64,000 bases of DNA from Toxorhynchites rutilus septentrionalis (GCF_029784135.1 NC_073745.1:42302420-42366419); one strand, 5' to 3'. Counted from the stretch's first letter, positions 22,457 through 33,477 are shown. Numbers and translations are program-made. Notes: generated by a model from the sequence alone, not told the origin.

Positions 22457-22472
22457 GGTTCTTTTCAGAACC
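22457..22472 (+). promoter_or_regulatory. Histone 3' stem-loop of H2A pseudogene 2
   Basis: GGTTCTTTTCAGAACC is a perfect 6-bp stem with the TTTC loop, preceded by ACCAAA and followed by ATCA. It matches the replication-dependent histone 3' signal. A CATAAAGAG motif lies about 20 bases downstream, in the position of the U7 target. Confidence 0.8.
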
Positions 22473-22594
22473 ATCAACATATTCATAAAGAGTAAACAGT
22501 AAACTAATCCATTTTTCAGGTAGATAGGTAGGTATTCACGTAGGAGAAGAAAATAAAACAATATGTTTAAAATATATATTTAACAAAAGCTGTC

Positions 22595-22830
22595 CCCTTT
22601 GTATAGTCCTACGTCACTCCGGTTATGTCCCCGACATTACCCACCCGTCTTTTTTGCTTAAAACATGAACAGTGAATAAATTAAAAAAAGTTAATAATTT
22701 GACGATTATAATGGGTATGTTTTCTTTCGATTGCACTTCCTCGCCGACGTCACAATCAATTTTTTTGCCTCAATTCGGGCGTTAGCTCACAATGTGAATT
22801 GATGCATATAATGAATTATTCTCCATTTAC
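22595..22830 (-). repeat. Histone-associated repeat family, 3' edge of copy 3
   Basis: ATAGTCCTACGTCACTCCGG is an inverted form of the palindrome block. Downstream sequence (TTTGACGATTATAATGGGTATG, GGGCGTTAGCTCACAATGTG) matches 13935-14050. Confidence 0.55.
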
Positions 22831-25800
22831 CGATAATAGGCATTTACCAGTTATTCTATTGTATGTTGCCCAATCAATTCGTGCTCAATTCATGTTTTCA
22901 TCGTGTATGTCTTGTTTCTAACAATTTAGCCTCATCACTACACGAACATCAGCTATACGAACTTCCCAAGAGATCACCATAGAATAAAATACTCAATATA
23001 CATAACCTGGCTATAAAGTTATCACAAACAACGTATCGACGAGGGAGAAAATACTTTTTTTATCTATAATATATTTCTGTAGTCATGTATTTATTTGACT
23101 TAGGCTTATATTTATGTAGATCTTAACTATTTAGATTTGTGTTTAAAAATGATACTTGATGACTCTTTGTCTTCTTCTGCATAACTGCGTTTTGAGTTAT
23201 AAAAATTTTCAATATCATAATTTCTTGAATGAAAGATAAATTATTTTGGATACGCCTTTTTAAAAATCAGTCATGATTTGAATCATATGTACCTACCATG
23301 TTTCAATAAAATCTAAGGGAGTCGAGACAAAATTTGATGTTTTCCGACCGATTTGGTGTGAAATTGCTCCGTTGTTAGGGTCAGCTAGGATATGCAATGA
23401 CCAACCTCCGTTCCTCGCTTCGTTTATCCACTTGGTGCCACAAAAGCGAATAATCTCATTCTGTACAAGTATCTGAAGTTATTTATTCGAGATTGCTACG
23501 TAGCATGACACATTGTGGTTCAATGAATATTGACATATTTCCAAACACTGCATGTTGGACACAAAAAGTCATTACGAAAGGATGTTTACTCTTGTTCCTG
23601 TAGAATTTCCAAACCGATCCTTTCATCTGCTTCCTTCCGATAAGAATCGCACCCTGCAAAAGTATCCTGATAGTATTATGGTGTCAAGGCAAAGAATTTT
23701 CCAGGCACCACTCAAGTACCACAAGTTTCAGACCAACATTAACCAGCGCATATTATTGCGACGAAAGGCAATTCGAACGATTATTATCCCTGAGTCACTA
23801 GCAAACGTGTTCGAAGTTTGGAAGGTTGATAGGTTGAACCTTCAAAGCTGACATCGGGGACTATAAATACATATTATCACACAATATCATTGAAATGTCA
23901 AATTTTGTAGTTTCCCAACTTGAGCATTCATAAACCACAGTTTTGACTCCATATCGATTTAAAGAGAAAATACAATATCAAGTAATCTACATCCGACAGT
24001 TCACCTTCAGAGGGAACCCATTATGTGAGCCACATAAACCAAATATGCTTCCTGCTGTCGATTCTGTCACACGTTTCATCGAAAAACGGCAGCTTTTCAA
24101 GCGGAAACATGCATGCAATTCGTGCCAGCAGCTGCTTTTTCCAAAGGTTCAACCTGGTGGGGATCGAAAACCCCTCCTTCGCTCTGGAATAATGATTGTC
24201 TTCGTCAGCGATAATTTATGGCCTCTTTCTTCCAGGGCGCAATTGTCGTAAAATATGCGCTCGCTGCGTGTGACATGTTCAGCGCGTTTGTTTATCGGTC
24301 ATATTTTATTTATTTCTGATTCCTGTTTATTAGGAAACATGATAGGTTATCATTCTTTCTACCCCGATGGTACCTTCCTGGTGCGGCTGACTGTGACACA
24401 TTGTGCCATTGCGCGAAACTCATCACGTGTTTATAAAATATTAAAATCTATCACACCGTGCATTCCCCACGAAGGAATTATTTACTTGGTTTTTCATCTT
24501 CTGAGGTGAGGGTGGGGCGAATTTATAATGTGAATATTGTGTTTATGATGATAGAAAGTCAGATGGGAAAGAAATTGGATAATCTAAAAAAAAATCGTTC
24601 AAATATAGTCCTTGCAACGCAAGGCCAATACTGGGATGTCTATATTTGTCTATTCTCATTCTAAATAGGCACAGAATATTCTACATGTTTTCAGATAATA
24701 CCGCGCTAACACAAAAAAGCATGAATCAGTGCGAGCTACTTATTACCTGCTTCAATAGAAAGCTAATTTCCATATCTTAATTATTTTCGCATTTCAATCA
24801 GCCCTTCCCAGGGACGCACTCGTGTATGTGCTCACAGGATTCCTTCCAAAACAATAAACAGATTATCATATTCAATTTGGCTGAAATTAGGTTTTCTCCC
24901 CTCCGGCAGTTAAACACAATAATCAATTTTTGAATTTGACACTTTTCTCAGGCACTGGAAGGGATAGGAGAAAGATTTTTTCTCTTATTTTCAAGAGGAG
25001 GGAACCCAAACCCAATCCTATCACATGTTCTGTGGTGCAGACTTTGCCATCTGAGCCTATAACGAACCAACCCTATACACCTAACGCACCCCCGCACGGG
25101 ACATCCACGCGACCGTTTTCATCGAACGCACGATCTGATATCGCTTCGTAAATAAACAAACATAATCATCGTCGTAAATTAATAACCTTCGCATCGTATT
25201 TTTGGCAGAGGTACCGCAGTTTCTCCGGAATGTCTACTGTGGGGGTGGGGTGAGTGCTAGTGTTTAGAGTGCGTGCACGCGTTGTTTTCACATCGTAAAT
25301 ATACGCGCACAAACGCTCATCTGCCGCAGCGTGTTCCGTTCCCCGATGGGATGTGCTCGTATTTTATTTATTCGCTCTTGTAGGTGATCGAGGGGTGTGG
25401 ATTCTTTGGGATGTTTTGCATCCGCAATCGACCAAATCGGTGCAGCTTCCTTTTGCGCGCTGTTTGGCAAAATTGATTACTTCAGTGTAATCATGATTAA
25501 CTATATAGGTGTTATATTCTCTATAGAACAAATAGCTAAAAACTGATACACTGCGTTTCACAACTATAGAACCACTATTTTTTTCTGAGTTTCCAGATAT
25601 ATGTAAGAAATCGGTTGATTTGAAGTATATAGTGTAAAATACAATAACTATCTTCATTTATAAGACTGTTCATTTGAACTTTAATGTTGTGTTCAGGCGA
25701 GGAATATTCAAAAAACTAAAATTCAAGTGTTTCATAACTATAGAATCAGATGGAAAAACTCTCTCTCCTTTACGAGATGAGGCACTATTTGGTACCTCGA

Positions 25801-25950
25801 TAATTGATGTACTTGATAAATGCAGGGATGTTTGTTACATAAGAAGTTAAATCGAAAGATGAAAAATTGGTACGAGCGTTACCCGATATAACCATCAACA
25901 TCATCTAAATACAAATATACGTGGATACTTTTTAAATTATTCATAATTAT
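22831..25950. other. No gene or classified repeat recognised
   Basis: Short open frames exist (for example at 23552-23851 and 23943-24251), but they have no recognisable domain, no splice-site support and no relatives in the window. 24800-25480 is GC-richer and may be single-copy. Confidence 0.4.
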
Positions 25951-25959
25951 AGCATAATA

Positions 25960-26053
25960 CACTGGAGTCGCGTAAATTCCGAAATCCGCGTAAAAAAACG
26001 CGTCAATTCCGAAATCCGTGTGGAAATAAACCGCGTAAGAAGCGACTTCAGCG
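25960..26053. mobile_element. Short MITE with CACTGGAGTCGC / GCGACTTCAGCG ends
   Basis: It is flanked by TA (25958-25959 and 26054-26055). The ends are CACTGGAGTCGC and, reverse complemented, CGCTGAAGTCGC. The body is made of repeated CGCGTAAATTCCGAAATCCG-like words about 26 bp apart. The same family flanks the BEL element at 49335 and 56761. Confidence 0.65.
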
Positions 26054-26084
26054 TAGATAAAAAGGATGATTGTGTCACATTAAC

Positions 26085-26285
26085 CCGAAACCCACTCACC
26101 CCAAAGACAGTTAGCCGAGAGACATTCACCCGAATTCCACTCATCCTAATGTTTGTTACGAATGTTACGAATGTTTGTGTCGAATGTGATAGCTACCCGA
26201 ATGTAACATCTACCCGAATGCAACAATTACCAGAATGTAACATCAACCCGATCGCGACACTTAGCCGAAAGAAGGATATATTCGA
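26085..26285 (+). repeat. Degenerate short-period repeat (ACCCGAATG words)
   Basis: Words such as ACCCGAATGTAACATC, TTACCAGAATGTAAC and TTAGCCGAAAG recur at 15-25-bp spacing. A reverse-complement counterpart (CATTCAGGTAAATC, GGGTGAATGGTATTC) lies at 29560-29640, on the other side of the mariner nest. It is probably a diverged minisatellite. Confidence 0.5.
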
Positions 26286-26339
26286 ATATGCAAATTTCAT
26301 TATTAGATTGCAACCAGGTAATCGAAATGCATGACAGCA

Positions 26340-26455
26340 TAATTAACCGGGCAAACGAAATGCAAACGTATGCCGTTTGATGCTCGCTAACGCTCGGTCG
26401 GACCTAACTAAAGGCTCGTCTCCTATGTTTCGAGCAAACCGGGTAATCGGTTGTA
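26340..26455 (+). repeat. Module shared with the Mutator-like element
   Basis: ATTAACCGGGCAAACG through AACCGGGTAATC matches the reverse complement of 16930-17067, including GCTCGCTA(A/G)(A/C)GCTCGGTCGGAC. The flanking long TIRs of the 16.6-kb element are absent, so this is either an independent element or a deleted copy. Confidence 0.6.
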
Positions 26456-26507
26456 ACAGTTGGCACAACTGTTATCGTTATGTGATGTTTTCAGATTATT
26501 CATTTAC

Positions 26508-26562
26508 CTATTTATTTTTATTTATTTATTTATTTATTTCTTTATTTATTTCTTTATTTGGT
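26508..26562 (+). repeat. (TTTA)n microsatellite
   Basis: Repeated TTTA with occasional TTTC units. Confidence 0.85.
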
Positions 26563-26569
26563 AGGATAA

Positions 26570-27147
26570 TTAGTAGGCATTCGTGAAGTCACATTTAATA
26601 ATTTAAGTTCGATATTCACACTGAAACATTAACAGTGTACCTCCACAAAGTCACAACTGAAGGTAACCTAAAAGATACTCCAGAAAGCATACTTAAGAGC
26701 TTAGATTTCCCATCCCACCTCCCTGGAGCAGGACGAAAGCGCAATCGCAAAAGTTGTTCGGCCAACGAGTGTCTGTTCGCGCAGCGCTTGCTTTCGTGGC
26801 CTTGAGTTTGGAGAGAGTTAGAGAACAGGGAAATACGGCCAAACCTGGTGAAATAAACACGCCAAGCAAAGGCAGCGTCGTCACCATCGCGCCTTCCAAG
26901 TATCCGCTGGGTGATACCCACCGGCGGTGAATCCTACGCAAAGAAGCAGAAGGAGTGGGTGAGGAAACATGTGTCCTCACCGCACTCCCCAGGTATCCTG
27001 TATTGTGTAGTTTTGTCCATGTGCACATGTGATGTCCCCATAGTTTAAGCAGATTAATGTACAAATAAATATAGAAATATTTAAAACCATAGTCCACCCA
27101 AATGCAGAAAGTTCTGTAGTGTTGTCTAGGAGTAAAAGTCGTTATAA
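26570..27147. other. GC-richer spacer without recognised gene
   Basis: 26640-27050 is GC-rich and open over about 130 codons on the minus strand (26693-27097), but the translation has no recognisable domain. It could be a relic of a transposon not otherwise represented here. Confidence 0.35.
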
Positions 27148-27217
27148 TATTAGGCTGTCAAAAAAGTCCTACGGTATTTTTTTTGAATTTTCATTTGTTC
27201 ATAAAATTAGTTACAAT

Positions 27218-28247
27218 CAGTGTTGAAAAAAATCATCTTCGTTTAGCTCAAAAGCTTATATTTTCGGGCTAGGTTGCATCGAAAACCTATATACTCCGAA
27301 CGAAAATCAAAATGACAGATCCAAGCAACCAGTGAATATGAGCAAATGAACTTTTGTTCATCAATATGTTTTAATGTTTATTTTTCCACCCAATGTCATT
27401 TTCATCTTGATTATTCAGAATGCCAGAACAGAATTTCATTTTAGCCAAATGAATATCAGCTGTTGTTTACTTTTAACCAGAGGTAGCTGTGTGCGGCTGG
27501 GTTTTATGTAGGTCGGATTGTACTGATGCTTAAGTCCTTCCAAATCAACGCAGGCAACAAGAAGATTATGAAATGTTGTAATCCATTTGACCATCGAGTC
27601 TAGGAGCAATTGTTATTCAATTGCAATACGGTGTTTAGGGATCGTTCGCGATGCCGTTGTTACCGTCTCGCCAAACAAAATCCTGCGCGATTTCTTGCAA
27701 AGATTTTTTTTTTTTTTTTTTTTTTTTTTCTCTATTATAGTGACTTTCAACACATTTTAGCTGGTTCGTCACTTTTACTTCTATTTTTGGAAGAATGTCG
27801 GGAGTGAGAATTGAACTCGTGATCTCTGCGTGAGAGGTATGGATGTTACCACTACGCCAGATCGCCTCCTTCTTGCAAAGATCGTTTCATCGAGCTCTGG
27901 CGTTTTTGTTCTCTAAATGATCCCACCTGACTAATTTTATTTTATTTTTGAATTTTGGCTCAAAATCAATGCCAGAACGAATATCGTTTCGAATGTGAGA
28001 AATATCAATTTGTTGCTTTTGATATTCAAAGTATAAATAACAGCGAAGTTATGAACCCCACTCAATGCCGCATTCATTCATTATAGCAAATTTGTTCATG
28101 CATCAGCGATATGAACAAAATGAACTCGTTTGTTATTGTCATCAATATAATGAGGGCAGTGTGTTTCGAGCCGGAAAAAAAGTCATTTACACTGAAATAA
28201 AATCATATTCGTTACTCGTGAATATTTGTTGATATTCTAAGACACTG
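27218..28247. mobile_element. hAT-type non-autonomous element inside the mariner
   Basis: It starts CAGTGTTGAAAA and ends, reverse complemented, CAGTGTCTTAG, with exact 8-bp flanks GTTACAAT at 27210-27217 and 28248-28255. The 8-bp duplication and CAGTG terminus fit the hAT superfamily. No transposase is seen. It was itself hit later by a SINE (27705-27869). Confidence 0.8.
27705..27869 (-). mobile_element. Feilai-type tRNA-related SINE
   Basis: On the minus strand a tRNA-like head carries box A (TGGCGTAGTGGTAAC) and box B (GAGTTCAATTC). A body ending AAAGTCACTATAATAGAG and a poly(A) tail (poly(T) at 27705-27729 on the plus strand) follow. Exact 13-bp duplications TTCTTGCAAAGAT flank it (27692-27704 and 27870-27882). 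Its architecture matches the Aedes SINE Feilai; it is transcribed by Pol III and moved by a LINE's machinery. Length about 165 bp including tail. Confidence 0.85.
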
Positions 28248-28263
28248 GTTACAATCATCTGTT

Positions 28264-29294
28264 TTAAGTCAAATATGCGTCGTTTTGTTCGATGACTTGT
28301 TCCCAACGAGATGCCAACTTCATAATACCCCTGTTATAGAAGCTCGCTTCCTTATTGGCAAAAAACTCGGATAGCCAATTTTCACAGGCCTCTTTTGAGG
28401 CTAACTTCTGACTACCTAGCTCGTTCGCCATGGACAAAACCATGTGGTAGTCACTTGGTGCAAGGTCCGGACTATACGGCGGATTCAAAAGAACCTCCCA
28501 TCCGAGCTCCCGGAGCTTCTGGCGCGTCACCAACGAAGTGTGTGGCCTGGCGTTGTCTTGATGGAAGACAATGCGGCCTCTGTTTATCAAAGATGGCCTC
28601 TTCTTCATGAGTGCTACCTTCAAGCGGTCCAGTTGTTGGCAGTACAGGTCCGAATTGAGCGTTTGTCCATAGGGAAGCAGCTCATAATAGATTATTCCTT
28701 AACAATCCCACCAAACACACAGCAGAATCTTCCTGGTCGTTAATGAGGGCTTGGCCACCGTCTGAGCCGCTTCAGCGGGCTTCGACCACGACCGTTTGCG
28801 CTTCACGTTGTCGTAAGTGACCCACTTTTCATCGCCAGTCACCATCCGCTTCAGAAACGGGTCGATTTTGTTGCGATTCAGCAGCGATTCACATGCGTCG
28901 ATACGGTCAAAGATGTTTTTTTTGCGTCAACGTGTGTGGCACCCATACATCGAGCTTCTTTGTGAATCCAAGCTTCTTCAAATGGTTAATAACGGTTTGA
29001 TGACTTATCCCCAGCTCTTGGCCGATGCTGCGGCTGCTACTATGCCAGTCTTTCTCGGCTAATTCAGCGATTTTGTCGCAATTATCGACGACAGGCCTTC
29101 CGGAGCGTGGCGCATCTTCGACGACCTCTACACCAGAACGAAAACGTTGAAACCATCGCTGTGCGGTGGAAATGGAAACTGTATCGGGTCCATAAACTGC
29201 ACAAATTTTATTAGCAGCTTGAGATGCATTTTTGCCTTTGTCCTAGTATTTAGTACTGTAAAATATGTCGGATTTTCTCTTTATTTTGCTCCAT
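28264..29294 (-). pseudogene. mariner transposase (DD34D), decayed
   Basis: The start ATG at 29292-29294 is followed by EQNKEKIRHILQY, then a stop and frameshift. The helix-turn-helix and linker follow (ASQAANKICAVYGPDTVSI, RWFQRFRSGVEVVEDAPRSGRP). The C-terminal half is open over 119 codons and has HQDNARPH with the second catalytic Asp and PYSPDLAPSDYH with the third; these are 34 residues apart, the DD34D spacing of mariner. The middle, including the first Asp region, is frameshifted with stops. Normal mariner transposases have about 345 residues, consistent with the span. The family cuts and pastes at TA; this copy is inactive. Confidence 0.9.
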
Positions 29295-29771
29295 ATTTGC
29301 GACACTATAATTCACGAACGACTTAACCAAATAAAACACTTTCAAGGACTATATTATAGCGCAAAAAATCCATTCCAATAAGCTATAGTATGACTCGATA
29401 CAATGAATACAACTAGAACTACGCGCTTACAACGACACCTCGCGGAAATACCGCAGGACTTTTTTGACAGCCTAATACATACGATCCTGTGAACATTCAA
29501 TTTATTTTTATTAAGGTAATAATCTGACTTGTCGGAATTCTTCTTCCTTCATTCGGGTATGTATTACATTCAGGTAAATCTGCTTCGGTAAATGTGTTCC
29601 GGGTGAATGGTATTCAGGTGAATGCGACACAACCGAAAGGATACCCATGAAAAATATGAAACTCAACTAATCAATTCAACCACATGACCATCTTATCCAC
29701 ACTGTCCGTCTTATTCACAGTTTCCTCAATTTTATTCACTGCATATATCAGATAGAATATGTATAACGTGT

Positions 29772-29788
29772 GGCTCATTGGTCTAGGG
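29772..29788 (+). tRNA. 5' part of tRNA-Pro interrupted by a hAT-like element
   Basis: GGCTCATTGGTCTAGGG is the acceptor strand and D-arm start of a tRNA-Pro; compare the intact copy at 38458-38529, which has GGCTCGTTGGTCTAGGG. The last eight bases GTCTAGGG are repeated at 31794-31801, where the rest of the tRNA continues. The break lies in the box A promoter, so transcription should be lost. Confidence 0.85.
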
Positions 29789-30988
29789 CACTTGTGCTCA
29801 ACCTGTTTTTCATAAGGGCCACAAAAACGTGTTGGTAATGATGCCACGGGCCGCAAAGAAAAAAAATGCTAAATGAAGAAGGGTGATGTTTAAGACACAA
29901 CCGCTCTGTTAACATAGAACTACGAAAATATTGCCGTCGAGCACAAACATTAAAGAAATTTAATAATAGAGCTCTTTAGTACAAAGATTTGATAGCAAAG
30001 ACAAGGATTGACAAATGAATGCTTTCACTTAGTGAGGAGTGAGGAGCAATTTTAGTAGATTGTCAAATTAATTCTAAGTATCAACATGTACTGTTGATTG
30101 CTCGCTATATAGAGCACTGAAACTGGAATACTGAACTTCTTGTACTTGTACTCAGTACATTTTCAGTCTCTTCTAGCAAAATCACATCTTCAACGCAGAA
30201 CGAAACATCTCAGCAGACACAGAACGGTAACATAAAATCCGAACCGACACTATTATGTGGTGGCTGCGGAAGCGTAGGCAATACCATCGAAACAAAATTT
30301 CAACTTAAGTTTTTCACCGAAGAACACAACTCTCAACGTTGAAAAATACCTAACGACACTTTCAACTAGAAAGCATTGAAATCACGAAATTGAATGATCG
30401 ATTGAAAACATCACAAATCAGTCATTCACGATTTATCAGTCCTCCAAGCAGCAAGGCTTTCAAAATAGTTTTTATCAATGACGGGTTGTTTAGTTTGGTA
30501 TTTCAAATTGGTCTTTTTCAAGACTAGAGGCGAGAGAAAGCTTAAACCCTCTAAGATTCAAAACTAATGATGTTGTTCCAATAAATCCAAACATACTCGT
30601 GAATTCACAGAAGCTCTCATAAACATAAACATAAATATTAAATAGATTGTTACTCATACATCTTTTATCTTTCGAATGAAATGATTGACATACCACTTTA
30701 TACAACTGACAAAGAGGTGTCAACGCTTGAAACTTCGCTCTCCAAATGCAACGCTTTTGTTTCAGAAATTTTAAACTTACACCCCAGTACAGATTCAAAT
30801 ATAATCTGATTCAAAAATACAGAGGCAATCTTCACCAGACGGCACACAAATCCCCCCCCCCCACAAATGCCCCCTCCGAACAAAATTGTACCATACAAAA
30901 ACATTCACATAGAATCGAGCAGAACCATTGTGTGTGATATCAGCATTGAGAAAGACTGCTGTTTGATTGTTGGAGCGAGACGACTTGA

Positions 30989-30990
<2 letters not shown>

Positions 30991-31021
<31 letters not shown>

Positions 31022-31026
31022 TTGAT
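30991..31026 (+). repeat. (GAT)n microsatellite
   Basis: About ten GAT units with one GTT variant near the right end. Confidence 0.9.
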
Positions 31027-31349
31027 GTTTTCAATTATATGACTGATGAATTGTGAATACTGTGTTTTGAAATCGCGAATGACTTGTTTATACTCAATGA
31101 ATAGAATACGGGGAAGCTAACATTGTAATATTATCTCTATCCACATTGTCCGTAGAACAAATGCTGCAATTGCATTTCGAGCGACCAATTTACGTATGTC
31201 TAATTAACAGTAATATTTAAATATTGTACCTCCCTCATACATACTCGGCCACAAGAGCACGATAGGAAAATGTGTATTCTTCCAGTTTTTCTTAATTAAA
31301 ATCATTTACGGGTTGGGGAACCATAATGTGTAATTTACTGAAAAAACTA

Positions 31350-31510
31350 AAGAATTTCCGATTCGATTGGAATGCAAATCATCAAAATTGATTCACAGCT
31401 AAAATAATGGTAACATAACAGCTTAACGGTAAAACTGTTTCATAGAAAAACCAGTTTTCTGATTTGGTACCATTACTGGAAAACGTAGTCTTATGTCAAA
31501 CAAAGGTCAC
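31350..31510 (-). repeat. Histone-associated repeat family, inverted short copy
   Basis: In minus orientation it holds TTTGACATAAGACTACGTTTTCC, then GGTACCAAATCAGAAAAC and CCAATCGAATCGGAAATTC, colinear with 3670-3815. Confidence 0.7.
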
Positions 31511-31793
31511 GATTTTCATATCGATATTTTCATTTTTATTCACTTATATCGACGGGATTAGTGCTAATGATCGGATCAAATATATTTAATAGATATTTCA
31601 TCTACTAATACCCCTTACTAGACAACTAACTAATGTGTAGATGTGAAATGTGTAGTGTGTTAAACTCCGTTATTCTCTTCTCATGTCTCCTAAATTATTT
31701 CTTAAGTTTTCGTGATTGTTACACATACAAAATGATAACGGGCCAGGCGGGCCAACCAAAAGAGCCTGGTGGGCCGCAGGTTGAGTATAGCTG

Positions 31794-31856
31794 GTCTAGG
31801 GGTATGATTCTCGCTTCGGGTGCGAGAGGTCCCTGGTTCAATTTCCGGACGAGCCC
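31794..31856 (+). tRNA. 3' part of the split tRNA-Pro (anticodon CGG)
   Basis: It starts at the duplicated GTCTAGGG and continues with the anticodon stem CTCGC/GCGAG and loop TTCGGGT (anticodon CGG, reading CCG), the T arm and the acceptor ACGAGCC with C as discriminator. The T stem is damaged (CCCTG against TTCCGG, where the intact copy has CCCGG/CCCGG). That damage suggests decay after the insertion. A TTTT terminator lies about 20 bases downstream. Confidence 0.85.
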
Positions 31857-32062
31857 AGAGAGAAATTATTATTTTGTTTTGACCCAAACTAGCGTTGGCA
31901 GAAAACATATCATCTTCGGCAGAAAAAAGTTCTTTCGTGTGCAGATGGGTGAAATGAACAAATAAAAGCAACTTTCTCAAAAGTTTTAAAATGTTTGTAT
32001 GTACGGGAGCAGCCATCTCTTTGTCTCAGACTGAACGTCAGCTTGGGATTGTCCCAAAAAAA

Positions 32063-32152
32063 AAGTCCAAACAATGTCAAGCGGGGATCGAACCAAAGTC
32101 GGCTGGAATGTAGGGTTACTTTACACGACTACGCTATCCCCATAGCCACCGG
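32063..32152 (-). mobile_element. tRNA-like SINE head with box A and box B
   Basis: The minus strand reads GGCTATGGGGATAGCGTAG (box A region) and, about 45 bases later, GGTTCGATCCC (perfect box B), then T(9) as a Pol III terminator. No consistent anticodon stem-loop can be drawn, so it is more likely a tRNA-derived SINE or a pseudo-tRNA than a tRNA gene. Confidence 0.55.
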
Positions 32153-32635
32153 TGCTGTTTAATAAATGCGTGATAATGTTACACCTCATTATAAAATGAA
32201 GTTGGAAAGTGTTTCCTAATAGTAAAAAGAAGAGCATAAACGTGAACTTATATCGTTTTCGGTCTGGGCCGTGTGTGTGGCAAAGTGTGCGAAAATGTCT
32301 AATGCGAGAGTAACACATTTTCTTTATTTTTAAGCTTATTTGATGTAATAAATACGGATGCCAAAACATGCGCTAAAATTTTATTTTGGGTATACTAAGC
32401 TGCCATTCTACGCATAATTGTCCCATGTTCCCAAATCAGCAACTGAGAAAAACGCAATCAATGTTCTCTAGCATATTTGTCTACCAGAAGCTTTAAGCAT
32501 TTCAGTTTAGCAACCGGATTTTTATAAGCACTAAACTATTTTTAATGAAATGTGACAAGATCCCCTCACTTGATTCAATCAAGCTTGATTACGGGTTTAT
32601 AAATGGTGAGACAGTTATGCCTAGAATATCAACAT

Positions 32636-33240
32636 GGGACAACTGAACTTGATGATGTTCTTTTGAAATACTGGGAACAAACAATACGTTGTTATATGAA
32701 AACAACACTGAAGTTTACATAAAAATAAGTAAATCTTGTTCATACTTCATAATCTCACAAGTTATACATATTCCGCTTATAATGTCTCAAAGTTATACAA
32801 CACTACTTTTTTCAGGTAAAAATAATCCCGACCGCAAAGTTTAACACAATTGGTGCCATAACAAGTATCATCGGAATGTAGTATATGGTAGTGATATCGC
32901 TTGTGAATCGTACAGTGGTGTGACCGCAGTGAGTGATCTCCAACACCTTTGTAGAATATAAATCTCATTGTTATTAGGCATTCGCAAAAAAATTGTACAC
33001 GTGTTTCCGTTCAATTTTTTTATCTGTTTCAGAATTAATTTGTTCTTCCAAACCAGAAATGGGTTCATTAGCCCGGCTGAAAGCGTGACATAAAATTCTT
33101 GCACTTGAACCGATTTATTTATTATGGATCTACAAACAATCCATGGGACAACATGGGACAATTGAGCTTGAAGTTGTTTTTCAAACACTGGGAACAAACA
33201 ATAAGTTTTTAAATGAGAATTCAGTTCATTTTGGTCAATA
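32636..33240 (+). repeat. Pair of ~90-bp diverged direct repeats
   Basis: CAACATGGGACAACTGAACTTG ... ATACTGGGAACAAACAATA at 32630-32690 recurs at 33150-33210 as CAACATGGGACAATTGAGCTTG ... ACACTGGGAACAAACAATA. The sequence between is not repeated and shows no gene. Confidence 0.7.
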
Positions 33241-33331
33241 TGTTCCCCATTCAGTGCCTCGGTAGATTAAAAAACTGTTTATCAATAGGTTGTTTAAACA
33301 CAACTAAATGTAAAAGAGGACCAACTGGCCA

Positions 33332-33405
33332 AGGCTCCGGCGAGATTCGAACTCACGATCTCCTGTTTACTAGACAGGCGCTTTAACCAACTAAGCCACG
33401 GCGCC
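33332..33405 (-). tRNA. tRNA-Thr (anticodon AGT), near-intact
   Basis: The 74-nt cloverleaf starts GGCGCCGTGGCTTAGTTGG with a normal box A. The anticodon stem is CTGTC/... with loop CTAGTAA (anticodon AGT). Box B reads GAGTTCGAATC, and the T stem is closed with one G-T pair. The acceptor stem has one mismatch (G4 against A), and the discriminator base is T where A is usual. A TTTT terminator follows about 17 bases after the 3' end. It may be functional or a recent pseudogene. Confidence 0.8.
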
Positions 33406-33477
33406 CTCGGTAAACTTATTTCAACCATAACATCATTGTTGCAGTTTGACATGGCACAACACTTCAAAAACTTTGTG

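Larger units (their letters stand above)
27150..29475 (-). mobile_element. mariner (DD34D) element carrying a nested hAT MITE
   Basis: The ends read TTAGGCTGTCAAAAAAGTCC and, reverse complemented, the same; the match extends about 29 bp with one difference. They are flanked by the TA duplication (27148-27149, 29476-29477). The full span is 2326 bp. Subtracting the 1030-bp hAT insert and its 8-bp duplication leaves 1288 bp, the usual mariner size. The transposase lies on the minus strand and is decayed. Confidence 0.9.
29789..31793. mobile_element. hAT-like element, 2.0 kb, inserted in tRNA-Pro
   Basis: The left end is CACTTGTGCTCAACCTG and the reverse-complemented right end CAGCTATACTCAACCTG; both are followed inward by sequence with GGGCCGC words. 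Exact 8-bp duplications GTCTAGGG (29781-29788, 31794-31801) flank it and regenerate a continuous tRNA. There is no transposase frame. The interior holds a diverged repeat related to 7990-8200 (30190-30360), a GAT microsatellite and an inverted piece of the histone-associated repeat (31350-31500), so it is either a chimeric non-autonomous element or has later insertions. Confidence 0.8.

Noticed and set aside
28395..29062. Plus-strand open frames opposite the mariner
   Set aside because: Antisense shadows of the mariner transposase on the minus strand.
29789..31793. A hAT transposase inside the 2-kb element
   Set aside because: I looked for the conserved hAT C-terminal block and found no consistent frame; the element is called hAT-like only from duplication and ends.
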